DNA of 64,000 nt from Symsagittifera roscoffensis. Its lineage: Eukaryota; Xenacoelomorpha; Acoela; Convolutidae. Positions 32,378 to 44,850 of this stretch are shown here, one piece after another. Made by a program: the position numbers and the translations under genes. The stretch covers positions 65,713,548 through 65,777,547 of the forward strand of contig NC_087064.1 of NCBI RefSeq assembly GCF_963678635.1. The letters are read 5' to 3'. Under the pieces are notes generated by a model. That model had not been told where the DNA came from. It saw only the letters and a program-made list of their open reading frames with translations, and searched no databases. The stretch's first letter is position 1. The number at the start of each line of letters is the position of its first letter.

Positions 32378-33700
32378 TGGCGCAGCCAGCAGGATTCCTG
32401 TCCCAAGACAACAGAACGGACATGGGGATTCCAGTATTTTGGACAACCGCGAACTCTGACCCTCCCTGGAATTTTAGGATATGGCTAGATCAATTTTTCT
32501 TGGCAGTGACCGTGAAGGAGAGCGTGGACCCGGAACTTTTGTTACAAGAACCAAAAGAAGTTCTGTTGGAACAGTTACCAAGACCCGAAACTCCAGGGGA
32601 ACACGAAAATGCACAGGCGATTGCTGATAGAGAAGCCAGAGATCAACTAGCTAGAGATAAAATTAACCTGGAAAATGAAGAAAGAAGAGCTAGATGTCAA
32701 AGGTTGGTCACAACGTATACTACAACGAGGTACAGAAAAGAGTCGCTTCCAGACTATTCCTGGCGTTGGGTACAGAAGGTAAGAAGAAATTCGTTCAAAA
32801 GAACCCCCATGTGGAAGTGTCAAAATTAGAATTTCGAGAGATGGTGGCATTGGCGAAAGTGTCATTTGATAAATCACAGAGTGTGACATATGAACGTTAC
32901 AAACTATTCAATCGATCACAAGAAACTGGGGAAACACTCGAGGCATTTCATGCAGCACTAACTGCCCAAGCAGCAAAAGCTGAGCTAGGAACACTGGAGG
33001 ACCAATTAGTGCGGGACCTATTCATCTCGAAAATGAAGAATGTGGTATTACAAGACACATTGACATTTGAAATATTTTCACCGGAAGAAGTACTGGAAAG
33101 AGAGTTAAAGTTTGAACAAAGTAAACAAACAACACAGGCGTTTCAGAAAACTAATGCAACAACTGCAAGTACAGTTCAGGTAAATGGGGCAGCGAAGATA
33201 AAACAAGAACCCATAATGAGTATCGGTAACAAAAATGCTAGCGGAAGAAGACAAGCAAACAGTGGGTATAGAAAGAAATTTGCAGACAGAAAGGAGGGGA
33301 GAAGTTTTGCAGATTCAAAGACGTGTACCCGATGTGGTCGAATATTCGGAGAAGGACATCTGAAGAAATGCCCGGCCATGGGTAAGACATGTAAGAATTG
33401 TTCTAAACCGAACCACTTCGCAAAAATGTGTAAATCACAACAAGTGAATGAGATTGCAGAAAAATCATCAAGCTCAGATGAAGAGTGTAATCTGATTCAG
33501 TCATTCGAATCGTGTGAGGAGTTCGAAATTATGTCTGTCGAATCAGAACTATCTTCGCTGGAAGAAATTGATGAATATATAAAACAGCAATCGAATAAAA
33601 ACAAAGAAACCGACAAGTACAGAAAGGATGTACAGAAGGTTGACATCAGAAGGAATACTCGGTCGAAACAAATAAGGTCACTAAAGGCTCTGGTGAGAAT
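32377..33700 (+). pseudogene. Gag: capsid-like domain and two zinc knuckles
   Basis: The ATG at 32377 uses the last LTR base and the first two PBS bases (MAQPAGF). The first 100-odd codons (WTTANSDPPWNFRIWLDQFF) form a gag N-terminus in frame 1. Between about 32694 and 32720 the sequence passes to another frame (NEVQKRVASRLFLALG), so one indel separates the capsid halves. In the second frame (residues counted from 32694), 60-145 are capsid-like and 211-246 carry CTRCGRIFGEGHLKKC and CKNCSKPNHFAKMC. The first knuckle has non-standard spacing; the second is canonical CX2CX4HX4C. Confidence 0.85.
32378..32395 (+). promoter_or_regulatory. Primer binding site, probably tRNA-Ser
   Basis: TGGCGCAGCCAGCAGGAT starts directly at the LTR end. 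Its complement ends in GCGCCA and reads as a T-stem, acceptor and CCA end with discriminator G, as in eukaryotic serine tRNAs. The gag ATG (32377-32379) overlaps it. Confidence 0.7.
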
Positions 33701-36175
33701 CGATCATCAGATCATAAATATGACTATCGATACGGGTAGTCCAGTATCTTTCTTGAACTGGGCGACTGCAAAGACGATTCTAGAATCTTCGAAAAATACC
33801 AAGTTCATTCCACGGGAAAATCTCAATCTGACTACAAAATTTGTAGACTACAACAAACAGCCGATTAACATACTGGGTGCAATCACCACGAACATCCGTT
33901 CGGCGGGGTTGGAAGTGGTGGGAGCATCGTTCTTAATCACAGAAAGACGCACACGGTGTATTTTGGGGCTGGATTTACAGAGCAAAGTGGGAATACACAC
34001 AACACAGAAGTTGGCACCAAAAGAAAAGACGAGGTTTGATGTCTTACTGTGCGAACAGTCAGAAGGTTGGAAAAACAAATTTTGCAATAAATTTAAGAAT
34101 CTTTTTGATCGTCAAGGGTGCTCAAAAAACCATGTGGTTAGCACAAAGTTCAAATACCCACTCTGCCCTTTACAAGAAAAGGGGAGACGCATTCCGATAC
34201 ACATACAAGAGAAAGTGTACGAGGAAATGAAAAAACTGTTAAAAGAAGGGCATATAGAACGATTAGACAAATGCACTAGTGATTGTTTTATAGCACCTAT
34301 TGTAATAACAGTGAAAAAAGATGATTCCATAAAGTTGGCGCTAGACGCCAAACCCATCAATAGACAGTTGTTTAAAAACAAGTATCAAATGCCAAATGTG
34401 AACGAATTGATAGACGGTGTTAGCCAAATTGTCACAGCAAACACAAACGGGAAACTGTATTTCTCCGTACTAGATTTGAAGTACGCGTACAGTCAACTAA
34501 AGCTGACTGCAGAGACAACGAAACAATGCAATTTCAACATCATAGGTGGGCAAGCCACTGGTACATACAGATTCCTGACAGGATTTTATGGTTTGGCAGA
34601 CATGCCAGCAGACTTTCAAAAAGCTATGGACAGAACATTAAATCATGCGGAAAACACGTTCTGTTTTCTTGACGATATACTCATTGTATCAAAAGGTAGT
34701 GAACAAGAACATGAAGAATTGATTATGAATGTCCTAAAAAAGCTAGATAAAGAGAATTTGGCACTAAAACTGTCGAAGTGTGAATTTTTTCAACAGGAGG
34801 TGAATTGGTTGGGGCATAAGTTATCGTCGGATGGAATCTCTCCTAAAATCACAAAAACAGAAGCGATACTAAAACTTAGCCCGCCAACATCACTGAAACA
34901 ACTTAGATCATTTCTGGGTAGTATAAACCATCTGGCCAAATTCATCCCAAATGCGGCTACGCTAACAGAAAAATTGCGACCACTATTACGCGAGGAAAAT
35001 GAGAAAAAGAAACTCAAAAGTTTAAAAATTCAAGTAAAAAAATTCGAATGGAAAGAAGAACATTCGGAAATATTCGAGTCAATAAAAACAGCGGTTGCGA
35101 ATATAACAAAAATTCATTATTATGACCCCAGTTTAGACACTAGGGTGAAATGTGATGCCAGTCACAGTGGACTGGGCGCATCGCTAGAACAACAAAACGT
35201 TGAGGGGGAGTGGATACCAATCGCATTCGCTTCCAGGTACCTAAACACACAAGAAAAAAAATATTCCACAAATGAGCTTGAACTGCTTGCAGTCGTATGG
35301 TCGGTTGACCGATTTAAACACTATTCATTAGGTAAGGAATTCGTAATCGCTACAGACCACAAAGCGCTGGTCTCTGCTTTGGATGAAAATAAATCAAATA
35401 AAACTTACCAATCTAGATTAACTAGATGGGTAGACATACTATTACTTTACCAATTTAAGGTTGTTCATTTACCAGGAAAAGATATGGGTATAGTAGATTA
35501 TGTTTCTCGAAATCCAAAGGGGGAACCTTGGCCGGAGTCAGTATTGGATGAGAAATTCGTAGTTACATCAATCGAAAGTTTCCATAAAGCTCTCGACTGT
35601 TTAAACAGTCAATTGAATGATCAGGATAGGCTCGACCGGAACGAAAACGTTCTAGAATATTCTAGATTTGATCAAAATGTGTCGAATAAGAACACGTCAT
35701 CTACCCGTTGCTATAGCAACCAAAGCGGTCCAAAACGGACAAAGCACGACCGGAACGAAAAAAATGAAGATTCGCGTTCGTTTCAACGAGAAAAGCGTGA
35801 AAATCCAAAAATCAGTATATCTCAAAATCGTCAGCGGATACAGTCGGTTCAGTCATTAGAAAAAACCAGAAACTTTTTAAATCAGAAATCAAGAAAAATG
35901 CTTTCAGGCGAATTGGAAAAAAGCGGAAAAGAGAAAAAAATGGTCAGGATCCAGGAGAGAAATAACAACACTACCTTGAGAGAAGAAGTGACAACAACGT
36001 TTCACAGAACTAGGATGATACGACCACACATATCAGAGGATTCGGACTTGGAACAAATACCACAGGCGAGGTGGTATTTGCCAAACACACAAAGTGGACA
36101 ATCAACGTCAGTGGACAGTCAGCCCAGGAAAAAGAGGACCATCAACTTCAACTGTTTCAACAGCTCAATAAAAAT
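33701..36175 (+). CDS. Pol: protease, reverse transcriptase, RNase H
   Basis: Continuous with the second gag frame (open 32694-36347). Residues are counted from 32694. Protease: IDTGSPVSFLN (346-356) and ILGLDL (423-428). RT about 490-700: VLDLKYAYSQL, FYGLADMPADFQKAM and the catalytic FLDDIL (Phe-Leu-Asp-Asp rather than the usual Tyr/Phe-Val-Asp-Asp). Thumb: FLGSINHLAKFIP. RNase H: KCDASHSGLGASL (D821), the ELELLAVVW helix and TDHKALV (D888). After about residue 970 the chain becomes Asn/Lys/Ser-rich and frames change. All catalytic residues of these three enzymes appear present in one frame. Confidence 0.88.
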
Positions 36176-38277
36176 TGGTCTCATTCTGGGAACTGGTTGG
36201 CTCAGACAGGAGTACAGAACCCCCCTTTGCAGCAATGGAGTTAGAGGCTATCTCGGGGATACAAAGCCCGAAACCACCAGGACTATTCACTTCCGGAGAC
36301 GAAGCCGAAGTGGGACAAATCGTCGAAGTCGATTTAACTCTGGATAGTGACGACCGGGATTACAGTTCAGGAACAGAGACTTGTGTAATCACACCACAGA
36401 AAACAAGACACAATTCAAGAAAATCCGAGTACAAACGGGGGGAACAATTAATGGAGACAGAAAACCCACTTTCACTCGATAAATTATTTGAAAAAAGTCT
36501 TCTCGCAGAATTAGTGTCAGAAGATACTTGGATGGACCGGCTAAGAAGAGTAGTGGAACGAAATGACAGACATGGTTTCGAGCTCATGGGACCCTACACA
36601 AATCCTCTGTGGCACCAGATGTCGGTGGTAGACGATTGCCTTCTAGTGGACAATCGTTTGGCCGTGCCCGAAAAGTTGAGACGAGCAGTGCTCCGACGAC
36701 TTCATCAAGGTCATCCTGGACAAGAAGCAATGTTGGAGGTCTCAAACTACCTGTGGTGGCCGCATATGCATAAAGACATAGTCAATATGGCCGAAGAGTG
36801 TAGAAGCTGCACTCGCTATGGTAAGAACGCTAAATACTTAATTCAAAAAAATTGGGCTAAACCACTCCCACTGTTGTCACAGCCAGGTCAAGAACTACAA
36901 TTAGATTATGCGGGCCCACTTGAAGATCATAAGGGGAAGAAGATATACTTATTAGTTGCTATTGATAGATACTCAAAATTTCCATCAGTCAAAGTAACGA
37001 TATCTACAGGGGGAAAATCAACAATTAAATTTCTCCGTACTTACATAGACACCCATGGAATTCCGGAATCAATTAAAACGGACCAATTTTCTGGGTTCAA
37101 AGGGAAAGCTATGAAAAAATTTTGCACCGAAAATAACATCACACAAAAATTCTGTCCAGTCGGGGATCACCGAGGATGCGGCTTAGTCGAACGAACGATA
37201 CAAACCATTAAAAGAAGATTGGGGGTAATGCTACTCGACGAGAAAGTACAATCGATTAAATTATGTTTGAGTACAATAATTAGGGACCTAAGATGGAATA
37301 AACAGAAATCAATAAAAGTGTCCCCGTTCGAAGCACACTTTGGCCGATTACCGAAAACGGAATTTAAGATCGTAAGGGATAAATTTTTGATGGATTCTGA
37401 TCGTTTAGATAAGGAACACTTGGAGAGATCGGCACTAACAGCATCACAGCTGAAAAGGCGAATAGATCAGTCGAGGGAGAATGTTAAAATCATTCGCAAA
37501 GGACGAAATAGCAGGGATACAAGCCCTTTATTTCGACACGACACGGCGATGACAAAAGATAGGGCCAGAGCTAAAGAACTCAAACAACTTCTAGAGGCAA
37601 ACGCTAGGTGGAATGCCACCAGACGGGACCTCTCAGACAGCGAATTACGCCGGGTCGTAGATGAAACCAGTACGATAAATCCCGAACTGAGGAAAGAACT
37701 TCTATACTCATGGGAACGTGGATTCATCGAAGACAAACAAACCATATCAAAGGAGGATTTGTCTGGAAGTTTCCTTCGGAAACACAAACAAAGGAAGAGC
37801 GGGAAGGCCCTGACAATACCCTTGAAATCCAAGATAGTATCAGAGACACCATCGACCATCAAAACGGCTTCGGGTGCAGTATATAGAAAAAGCGACATTG
37901 CACGATCTAAACTGTCAACACAGCCCAAAGCATATAGTTCAGAGAAGAAAAGGAGCCCAACCGGAGAGGAACCGAGAAGTAAACAGCAGAAAACAGGAAC
38001 ACTTCCAGTAGAGGAAGACAGCGATTCTGCCGAAGAACACGACGCAAAAGACCGGGGACTGAGAGACGAAAATCTAGAAGATAGTCAGCTAAAAGAAAAG
38101 TTCCAAAACTCACCGAGCGTAGTCACATCAAGAGATACAAGAACCGGCGGAGGCCTTAACTTAGGAGGTAAACGGGGGAAAACCGAACAGAGCAGGACCG
38201 GTAGTCCAGAACACAAAAACGACAAGGGGCAAAACCCAAGAATCAGGAACGACAAAAGCTGCCAAAACAGTTACTAA
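36170..38277 (+). pseudogene. Integrase with HHCC zinc domain and charged tail
   Basis: A short stretch at about 36173-36235 is in a third frame (NWSHSGNWLAQTG), so two shifts separate RNase H from integrase. The main frame (36175-38277, 700 aa) has the zinc-binding residues H177, H180, C209 and C212. Catalytic D244 (LQLDYAG), D303 (KTDQF) and E339 (GLVER) follow with D-35-E spacing. The usual TDNG is TDQFSGF here. Residues from about 420 on are a long Lys/Glu/Ser-rich tail with no chromodomain. The core looks competent, but it is out of frame with RT. Confidence 0.85.
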
Positions 38278-38872
38278 GAAACGTGATACGAGTAACGAGG
38301 CAGTATATATAGAGTCGTCGGCACCAAAGGAAGCTCCTACTACCAAGAAAATCACACAACAGACAAGTGAGAAAGAAATTCTGGACACATTTCAGAACAA
38401 TAACATGACATCTCAAGAATGGGAAGAAATAACAAATCAAGTGTTGAGCCGAGGAGTCCAAAAAGAAGCCGAAAAACTATTGTCACAACAAATGGACCCG
38501 GTAGATTATTCCACACCAGGATTTGCGGATGAATCCGATAAAAAGGAAGACACCACGACAGTCAGACGGAGTAATAGACAAACAAAAAACCAGGGACCGA
38601 AGAGGTATGGCAGTCCCGTATCACACTCGATAAAACTGATTGGTTGCGAGGATGATGTCAGCGAGTTGAACCTGGCAGCACTTGAGGCCTACAGATTGCG
38701 ACTAGCGAAGTTGATCATAAACAACAAAGAAACGTCGGAAAGCAACACGTTTGACAGGGTAGAGAGACACCTCTTCAAGAGAAAGTTTGGTGCTACGTCA
38801 CTGGACGAGGCGGGATCATGGAACGCCGCAAGAAACAAAGAAGAAGTATTAAAGAAAATAACAAAAGACTAA
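38240..38872 (+). pseudogene. C-terminal Pol tail in a third frame
   Basis: The frame with TSQEWEEITNQVL (Met at 38405) can be read upstream to about 38240 (KTVTKKRDTSNE), overlapping the end of the integrase frame. A one-base shift near the GGGGG/AAAA runs at 38174-38182 would account for the break. The 156-residue tail has a conserved-looking LAALEAYRLRLAKLI helix and ends at TAA 38870-38872, about 100 bp before the 3' LTR. Function unknown. Confidence 0.7.
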
Positions 38873-38959
38873 GGAAAAGGAGAACAATTTTCTGTAAACT
38901 TTAAACAACTCGTATTATTTATAAAATTTTATAAAGTATTATATAAAATTTTGTTGTCG

Positions 38960-38968
38960 TCAGGGGAA
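38960..38968 (+). promoter_or_regulatory. Polypurine tract
   Basis: TCAGGGGAA lies directly before the 3' LTR. A G/A run here would prime plus-strand synthesis. Confidence 0.75.
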
Positions 38969-39225
38969 TGTGGTACCGTGTAGTACTGCTGCCACAGTAA
39001 CCTTGGAGAATAGTGCTATTAATTATTCTGATATGTATTGTTATTATTATTCAAGGCCGTTCATGCAGGCCAAACGCAATAGTCAGTTAGGACATTGCTG
39101 TTGGGAGAGAGACATGAAAAGACAGGCATGATCTCAGATCTAAAATAAGACAAGTTAGCAGTCTTAATTAAAACGTTTTACTTATTCTGTTTTATAATAC
39201 TTGAGTTAAGCCAACAGCTATCACA
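38969..39225 (+). repeat. 3' LTR, 257 bp
   Basis: Identical to the 5' LTR except for a 3-bp insertion (TTAATTATT against TTTATT) and one A-to-G change in the GAGAGAGA tract. CTCGT follows at 39226-39230. Confidence 0.95.
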
Positions 39226-39230
39226 CTCGT

Positions 39231-40900
39231 TATAAAACTCACATGTTAGCATACCATTATTATTCCAATGGAGAACTTGATATCAAACAAGAAGAAAAAC
39301 CAAAGTTTGAAGAAAAACAAAACGCAAGATTTAAAAAAAAAAAGATTGCGTAGTAAAATGTTACATAAAAAATGATGACTTACGCCTCATTTGCATGTGA
39401 AAAAGATGAGTGATAATTTTTCTGTTTCTCCTGGAACTTAAAAAGCGTTGAAACTGTACAATAACGCTGGTTCCTTTTACAATTTTAGTGTTTTCTGTCA
39501 ATTACTATAGAAAATAGCCTTAGTAACAGTGAAAAAAAAATGACAATAGTTATTTTCAAGGCCGAGACCAAGCAAAAGTTTGCATTTACAAAAAAGGCCA
39601 CTTGAAAAAATTGTTAAAATCACATATAATTTTACAAATTGAAAGCAAGTTTTCGATTGAAAGCAAAAATCCCGACCACGACATGTATGTTTTTTGGAGT
39701 AAACCATGTTAGATTGCATTTCCTTCGTATAGACCTCTTTCAGAGAAATTTTTTTTGACATCTGATGACAAAAAACTATATAGAGAACCAGCTGAACAAG
39801 GATAAATAGGGTTTATTTGCTTAGTTCGTCGTTGAATAATCCTACAATTAGAAAATCTGTTTGTGCTGTGAAAGGTTTCTGCGTTAGATAATTTGCCTCT
39901 TTTTTGTTAAATTTTCAACTCCGAAATATCTTCAAAAATTTTTTGTACGAGACCGAGATAGATATCTAACACATTTCAGTTCCATTTTGTTCTCATAGTT
40001 TTTCTAAGTGTTTTTTACTATTTTAGAGCACGTGGGTGGATTAAAATTTTGATCCAAAAAATAACGTTCTAAGGAACAGGTCAGCTGCTTTTAAAAATAT
40101 AGCAACGAATTTACTTTGCTACGAGGCTACATACCCTAAAAGTTAACCATAATCCAAATAAGGAAACGATAATGTTGGTAATTGTTTTTTTTTGCATGAA
40201 ATCACTGAAGCTCATATTTTCCGATCAAAGGCACCCCTGAGGTTTTCTGGATTTCTACGATCTAGTTTATTTCATAGACCTTAAAGTGTTTTCAAAGACC
40301 ACTGAAATGAAAAAAAAAAGAACTTCAGCTAGCAACGCTGCAGAAAAAGAAAACAGAAAAACTAAACGGGGCAACCTAACACCGAGAGAAGTAGAAGACA
40401 GACTACCATTAGAGAAGAGCAAAAAGTGAGCACACCATCATTAAATATATTGGTAAATGGAGCAAAATCAGATGGAGCTTGTGCAAAAACAAATAAAGGA
40501 AAACAAAAACTATAATTTCAACTCGCAAGAAAATAAAGGAAGCTTCAGTTTAAAAATTAGCTAGAAAAATCTAACAAAAGCTGACCTCAAAATTGACTTC
40601 ACCGATGCATACGGGAAAACATAGTTATGAGTGTCTGCTGTGAGTAATTTCTAGAAAAAACCGATAACAAACAGTACTACAAACATAACAGACTAATACC
40701 TAATCAGTACACTAGTATCCAGCAGAGCTTCGAGCACAAAAACCTGTGGTCCGAAAAATTTCACATCAAAAAAAAAGATTCGAAAAAATTATACCCAAAG
40801 TTTTTCTGTGGCAGTTTTTTTTTTGGCTGAGTGTAGGTTAAAGTTTAAAAACGCTGTTTTCTTTCTTACGTTCGACTGCTTTTACTGAGTGACTTCCTAC
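39231..40900. other. AT-rich non-coding DNA
   Basis: Only short, A/T-driven ORFs. No known motif, repeat boundary or RNA gene was recognised. Confidence 0.5.
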
Positions 40901-41000
40901 CAGGGGCGGATCTAGGATTTTCTCGAGGGGGGGGGGGCGGATTTTCAAAAGAAAAATTCGAAAATTTTGACGACCTTTTTTTTTAGGTCGATCGAATTAT
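40901..41000 (+). repeat. hAT-like repeat end, CAGGGGCGGATCTAGGATTT
   Basis: The terminal sequence CAGGGGCGGATCTAGG is shared with repeats near 60023 and 62597, and its complement ends the repeat at 46384. CAGGGG-type ends are typical of hAT non-autonomous elements. The other end is not identified. Confidence 0.5.
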
Positions 41001-41343
41001 AATAACAATAAATTGTTTCCAAACGATATCTAGTTACGAAGTTATTTATAAAAATTTATAAATACAAATTAGAATCGTTTGGGAGAACACCCTTAAGCCA
41101 ACAAGGCCCGTTTTCAGGTGTCTCATTAAGCGGTTAAGCGGAGAACAAAAAAAGTACTTAAATTCTTTGATCCAATGCAATGGATTTTCTACCGGTAACC
41201 ATTTATTAAACGTAAAACCTTTTTATTCGCACCTTTAAACCAATCTCTATAAAAAAATTAATTTAGTTTTCTCAGGTAGGCTTTTCTACCCATAACTTCG
41301 AAACCAACAGAAACAAGTTCTATTTATTGATCAATAAAAAGTC

Positions 41344-44221
41344 TCAAAGCATGCCCAGTAAAATCGTATTTCCTAGAATGTAATTATCCAAAAAATTATG
41401 ATTAAAACTATTTAATTGAAACCGAGAAGCCCCTTTCAAGAAATTGACCCAGGTGAGGAAAAAGTTTATTACAAAGTTGAACATTTTTCTAATTTTAGGT
41501 ATAATCGACCCTCTGTTGAGTTTATTTCTGTTTATAGATAACTTTTGATTTGTTTTTCGCTTTGAAAATATCAAGTTCAATTCTTGTTTTGTAAAAGAAT
41601 ATCTCAAGGTTTCAACTTGGCATTCTTTTTGAATAATTTTTCCGGTTATTTTCAGAACTTCGTAAGCAAAAAATTCTCTAACGGTATATATTTTATTATC
41701 ATGCATTATTTCAGTAATTGAATCCATCCTGTCCTCATAAAAAATTATTCTAATTAGCCTTCTGATTTTCATTTCCAGTTGTAACAGTTTGGTTTTGTCG
41801 GTATTTGCATAAACTAAAACTCCATATTGGATGATTGGTTGCACCTAACTTTTATACGCAAATATTAATTGACGTCCAGTTAGAAACTTTCTCAATTGAA
41901 AAAACACTCCACAGAATTCCAAAATTTTGTTCTTTACCTTATCAATATGATGATGAAAATTCAATTTACAGTCAAGGAGAATTCCAAGATATTTAAAACA
42001 TTCAACATCTTCTATTTGGGTGTCATTTGAAAAATAATTTACTGGTTGTTCTTCAGTTTTCGTGCTCCGACAGTATCTAATGGTCTTGGTTTTTTTGACA
42101 TTCAGTGTCAATTTATCCTTGTCTAACCAATAATTTACTTCAAGCAAAGCTGATTTATGTGCAAAAGCAAAATAGTCTTTGTTGTTTGTGGATTTCAGAA
42201 CAGTGTCATCAGCATACAAAAGTACCCCTATGTTTTTTGTGGCTATTTGTAGATCGTTTATGTATAATATGAACAAAAGTGGGCCAAGGATAGATCCTTG
42301 AAGTACACCAAAAGATACTAGTTTAAGTTCGGTCTAAAAAGAGTTAGTTTCAATGTACTGATAGCGATTGTCAAGGTAAGATTCCAAGAGATTTAAGACA
42401 GGCCCTCTGAATCCCATTTGTTCCAATTTTTTTTAACAGATTAGAGTAATCAACTGTGTCAAAAGCCTTTGTTAGGTCTAAAACCGTATTCTGAACTATT
42501 AGTTTTTTGTTCGATAGCGATGTTGAAACTTCTTCCAACAATGTAAGGATGTCGTCAACAGTGCTTCTATTTGATCTGAAGCCAAACTGAGTGTTTCGGA
42601 TGATATTAAACTTGTCTACATATGATTGGGCTCGTTTAAAAATTATACGCTCAAAAATTCTGCCCAGAACTGGAAGAAGCGAAATTGGTCTATAGTCCGA
42701 GGGGTCATCGTTGTCTCCCTCCTTGAAAATTGGTACAATTTTTGCAATTTTTAAACAATTTGGATAGTTTCCTGAGGTTAGGCAGTCTTTAAAAACTTCA
42801 GTCATAGGGCCTGCTAGTAGAGTTTTTAACTGCTTGACGAAAACAGTGTTGATATCATAGCAATCTGTACTGTATTTATTTTTAAAGCTTTCGATGACTT
42901 CAATGAATTCAATTAAATCAATTTTTTTCAAACACAACGATTGCTGCTGACCTATAACATTGTTTTCCATGCAGTTTGGTTTGCTCTGTGTAAGTCTGGC
43001 TCCAGTATTTGCGAAGTATCCGTTAAAATGCTCAGCGTCCTCCTTAGATAGATTTAAAGATTTAGAATTTTTCCCTTTACCACTCATTTCCTTAAAAGTT
43101 TCGAAAAAAGTTTTCGTTTTACAATTAGACTCAAGCATTAATTTGTTTTGATAGTATTTTCGTTTTTTACGGATGATTAGTTTTTTGACAATTTTATTTT
43201 GGGAACTATTTTTATTCCGGGCATCCGTTGTTTTAATATTCAAAAACTCTTATCGTAACCGTCGCTTTTTTGCAGCAGCATTCTTTACTTCATTGTCAAT
43301 CCATGGATGTCTTTCTGATTGTACTAGTAAACGCTTTGGAAAAAAGTATCAACTGCCGTCATAAGGATCGAATTTATTTTTTCCAAAATCCTAGAAGACA
43401 TTTGAGGGTCTTCGGGATTCCATAACTGCATACATTTGCCAATCTGATGTTGCCAATAAAAACTTAACTTCTCACTTAAATCCCTTTTTTTCAACTTGAT
43501 CCAATTTCTAGCAAAAGTTTTTTCAGTACAAACGTCCTTTTTCAGAAAATTAAAAAAAAACAGAACACCAAAATGATCAGACACTGAATTTTTGATGGTT
43601 TTGGTTGAGAAACTTGATGTACAGAAAAAAATTCAATGAAAGTGCTACTACGTTCTGTCACTTTTGTTGGGAGGCAGCTCAATTTGTTTTCTAACGTGCC
43701 ATTTCCTATCATAATATCCTCAATTTTTTTCCGCTTTGTCGAGTTTAACAGAAAATTTACGTTGAAATCACCACAAACTATGTGATCAATTTCAGGCCCT
43801 AGCGTTAATCCATCCAAATAATTTTGCAGGCTTTCGAAGGTAGCGTTGTTTAGAGAATTTGGTGGAATGTAAAGAAAGGTTACTACAATTTTCTGATTTA
43901 TTTGGGTTTTTATGAAAACTGACAAGATTTGGACATTGTTATTTTTTTTTGTTTTATTATCCTATGATCTGACCCTGTGTTAACATAGATGCCGATACCT
44001 CCTCCTCGTTTAACTCTAGCGCAACTATAGAGAGGTTCGTATCCTTGAATTTGGAAAATATCATTGTCAGAGTTATTTTTGAGCCAGGTTTCAGTTAAAC
44101 AAATGATATCTGGACGTTGGGCCAACTGTTCTATTTCTTATTCAAATTCTTCAAAGTTTCGGGGCAGTGATCTGATGTTTTGTAAAAACACTGAAAAAGT
44201 TTTAGAACTTGTTTCCTCCAT
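41344..44221 (-). pseudogene. LINE ORF2: endonuclease and reverse transcriptase
   Basis: The ATG at 44221 begins an N-terminus reading FLQNIRSLPRNFEEFE; a TAA follows at once in the same frame. The endonuclease is in two frames: DIICLTETWL to GGGIGIYV (44125-43910) and FLYIPPNS to VCGDFNVNF (43925-43542), with MSDHFGV at 43584. The RT is at 43243-42371 (SDYRPISLLPVLGRIFERI, TQFGFRSNRSTVDDIL, VLDLTKAFDTVDY) and 42276-41845 (LLYADDTVL, the catalytic YADD near 42205-42216). The rest (41844-41344) is the C-terminal domain. At least four frame breaks; non-functional. Confidence 0.88.
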
Positions 44222-44329
44222 GTCTCTGTTAATCATATGTTCTGAGTACTATATAATTCTCGCGTGGTTTAACTAGTTGAAAATTTAACCAGTTTGCGAA
44301 GATCAATGAGTTGTCAGAAATCAGAAGCC

Positions 44330-44850
44330 ACCCATAGCAGTGCGGAAATCGCATAAACTCTAGGTAGTTTCTCCTCCTAGTCTAGAATATTCTTTTTCAT
44401 CGCAAAAATACGAATATTGCTAGCTTTCAATTTTGATACCCGTATAAGATTCTTTAGTTTCCCCTCCAATCCCTCGCCTCCTTCTTTACCTTTTTCAGCT
44501 TACATCATTTTCCTTTTTCGTGAACTTTTCCTTTATATTTTCATTGTTTTCCTCATTTTCAGCATCTACAATTAAAGATCGCAAGATCAGCGCGGAAATA
44601 ACGCAAGCCCTGGGAACTAAAAAAGCAGGATAAATTTTATTTGGGTTTTATTCTAGTTTTGTTTTAAAAGAAAATGAAACATAATTTAGTTTAAATAACC
44701 ACAAAGCAGCGCGGAAATTGCACCAACTTATTATTGGTTTTTCTTTTTTAAAGGAAGACTACTTGGAATGTTCTTCTTTATTAGGTCTTAGACCAGCAGT
44801 GCGGAAATCACACAAACTGACCTAAGGTATTGTTAGAGAATAATCATTTA
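44330..44850. repeat. Dispersed AGYGCGGAAATNRCRYAAACT motif, four copies
   Basis: Copies at about 44336, 44586, 44705 and 44791: CAGTGCGGAAATCGCATAAA, CAGCGCGGAAATAACGCAAG, CAGCGCGGAAATTGCACCAA and CAGTGCGGAAATCACACAAA. Spacing is irregular (250, 119 and 86 bp). They lie between LINE ORF1 and ORF2. Confidence 0.7.

Larger units (their letters stand above)
32124..39225 (+). mobile_element. Complete Ty3/gypsy LTR retrotransposon (7.1 kb)
   Basis: Both LTRs, the TSD, a PBS adjacent to the 5' LTR and a PPT adjacent to the 3' LTR are visible. The order is capsid, two zinc knuckles, protease, RT, RNase H, integrase, C-terminal tail. A mag-like lineage is likely from the serine-type PBS, but this is not certain. 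The LTRs differ by one substitution and one 3-bp indel, indicating a young insertion, yet the coding region is split over several frames. Confidence 0.93.

Noticed and set aside
32694-32830. Programmed -1 frameshift within gag of the 7.1-kb element
   Set aside because: The shift falls inside the capsid region, not at gag/pro, and no slippery heptamer is seen; an indel is simpler.
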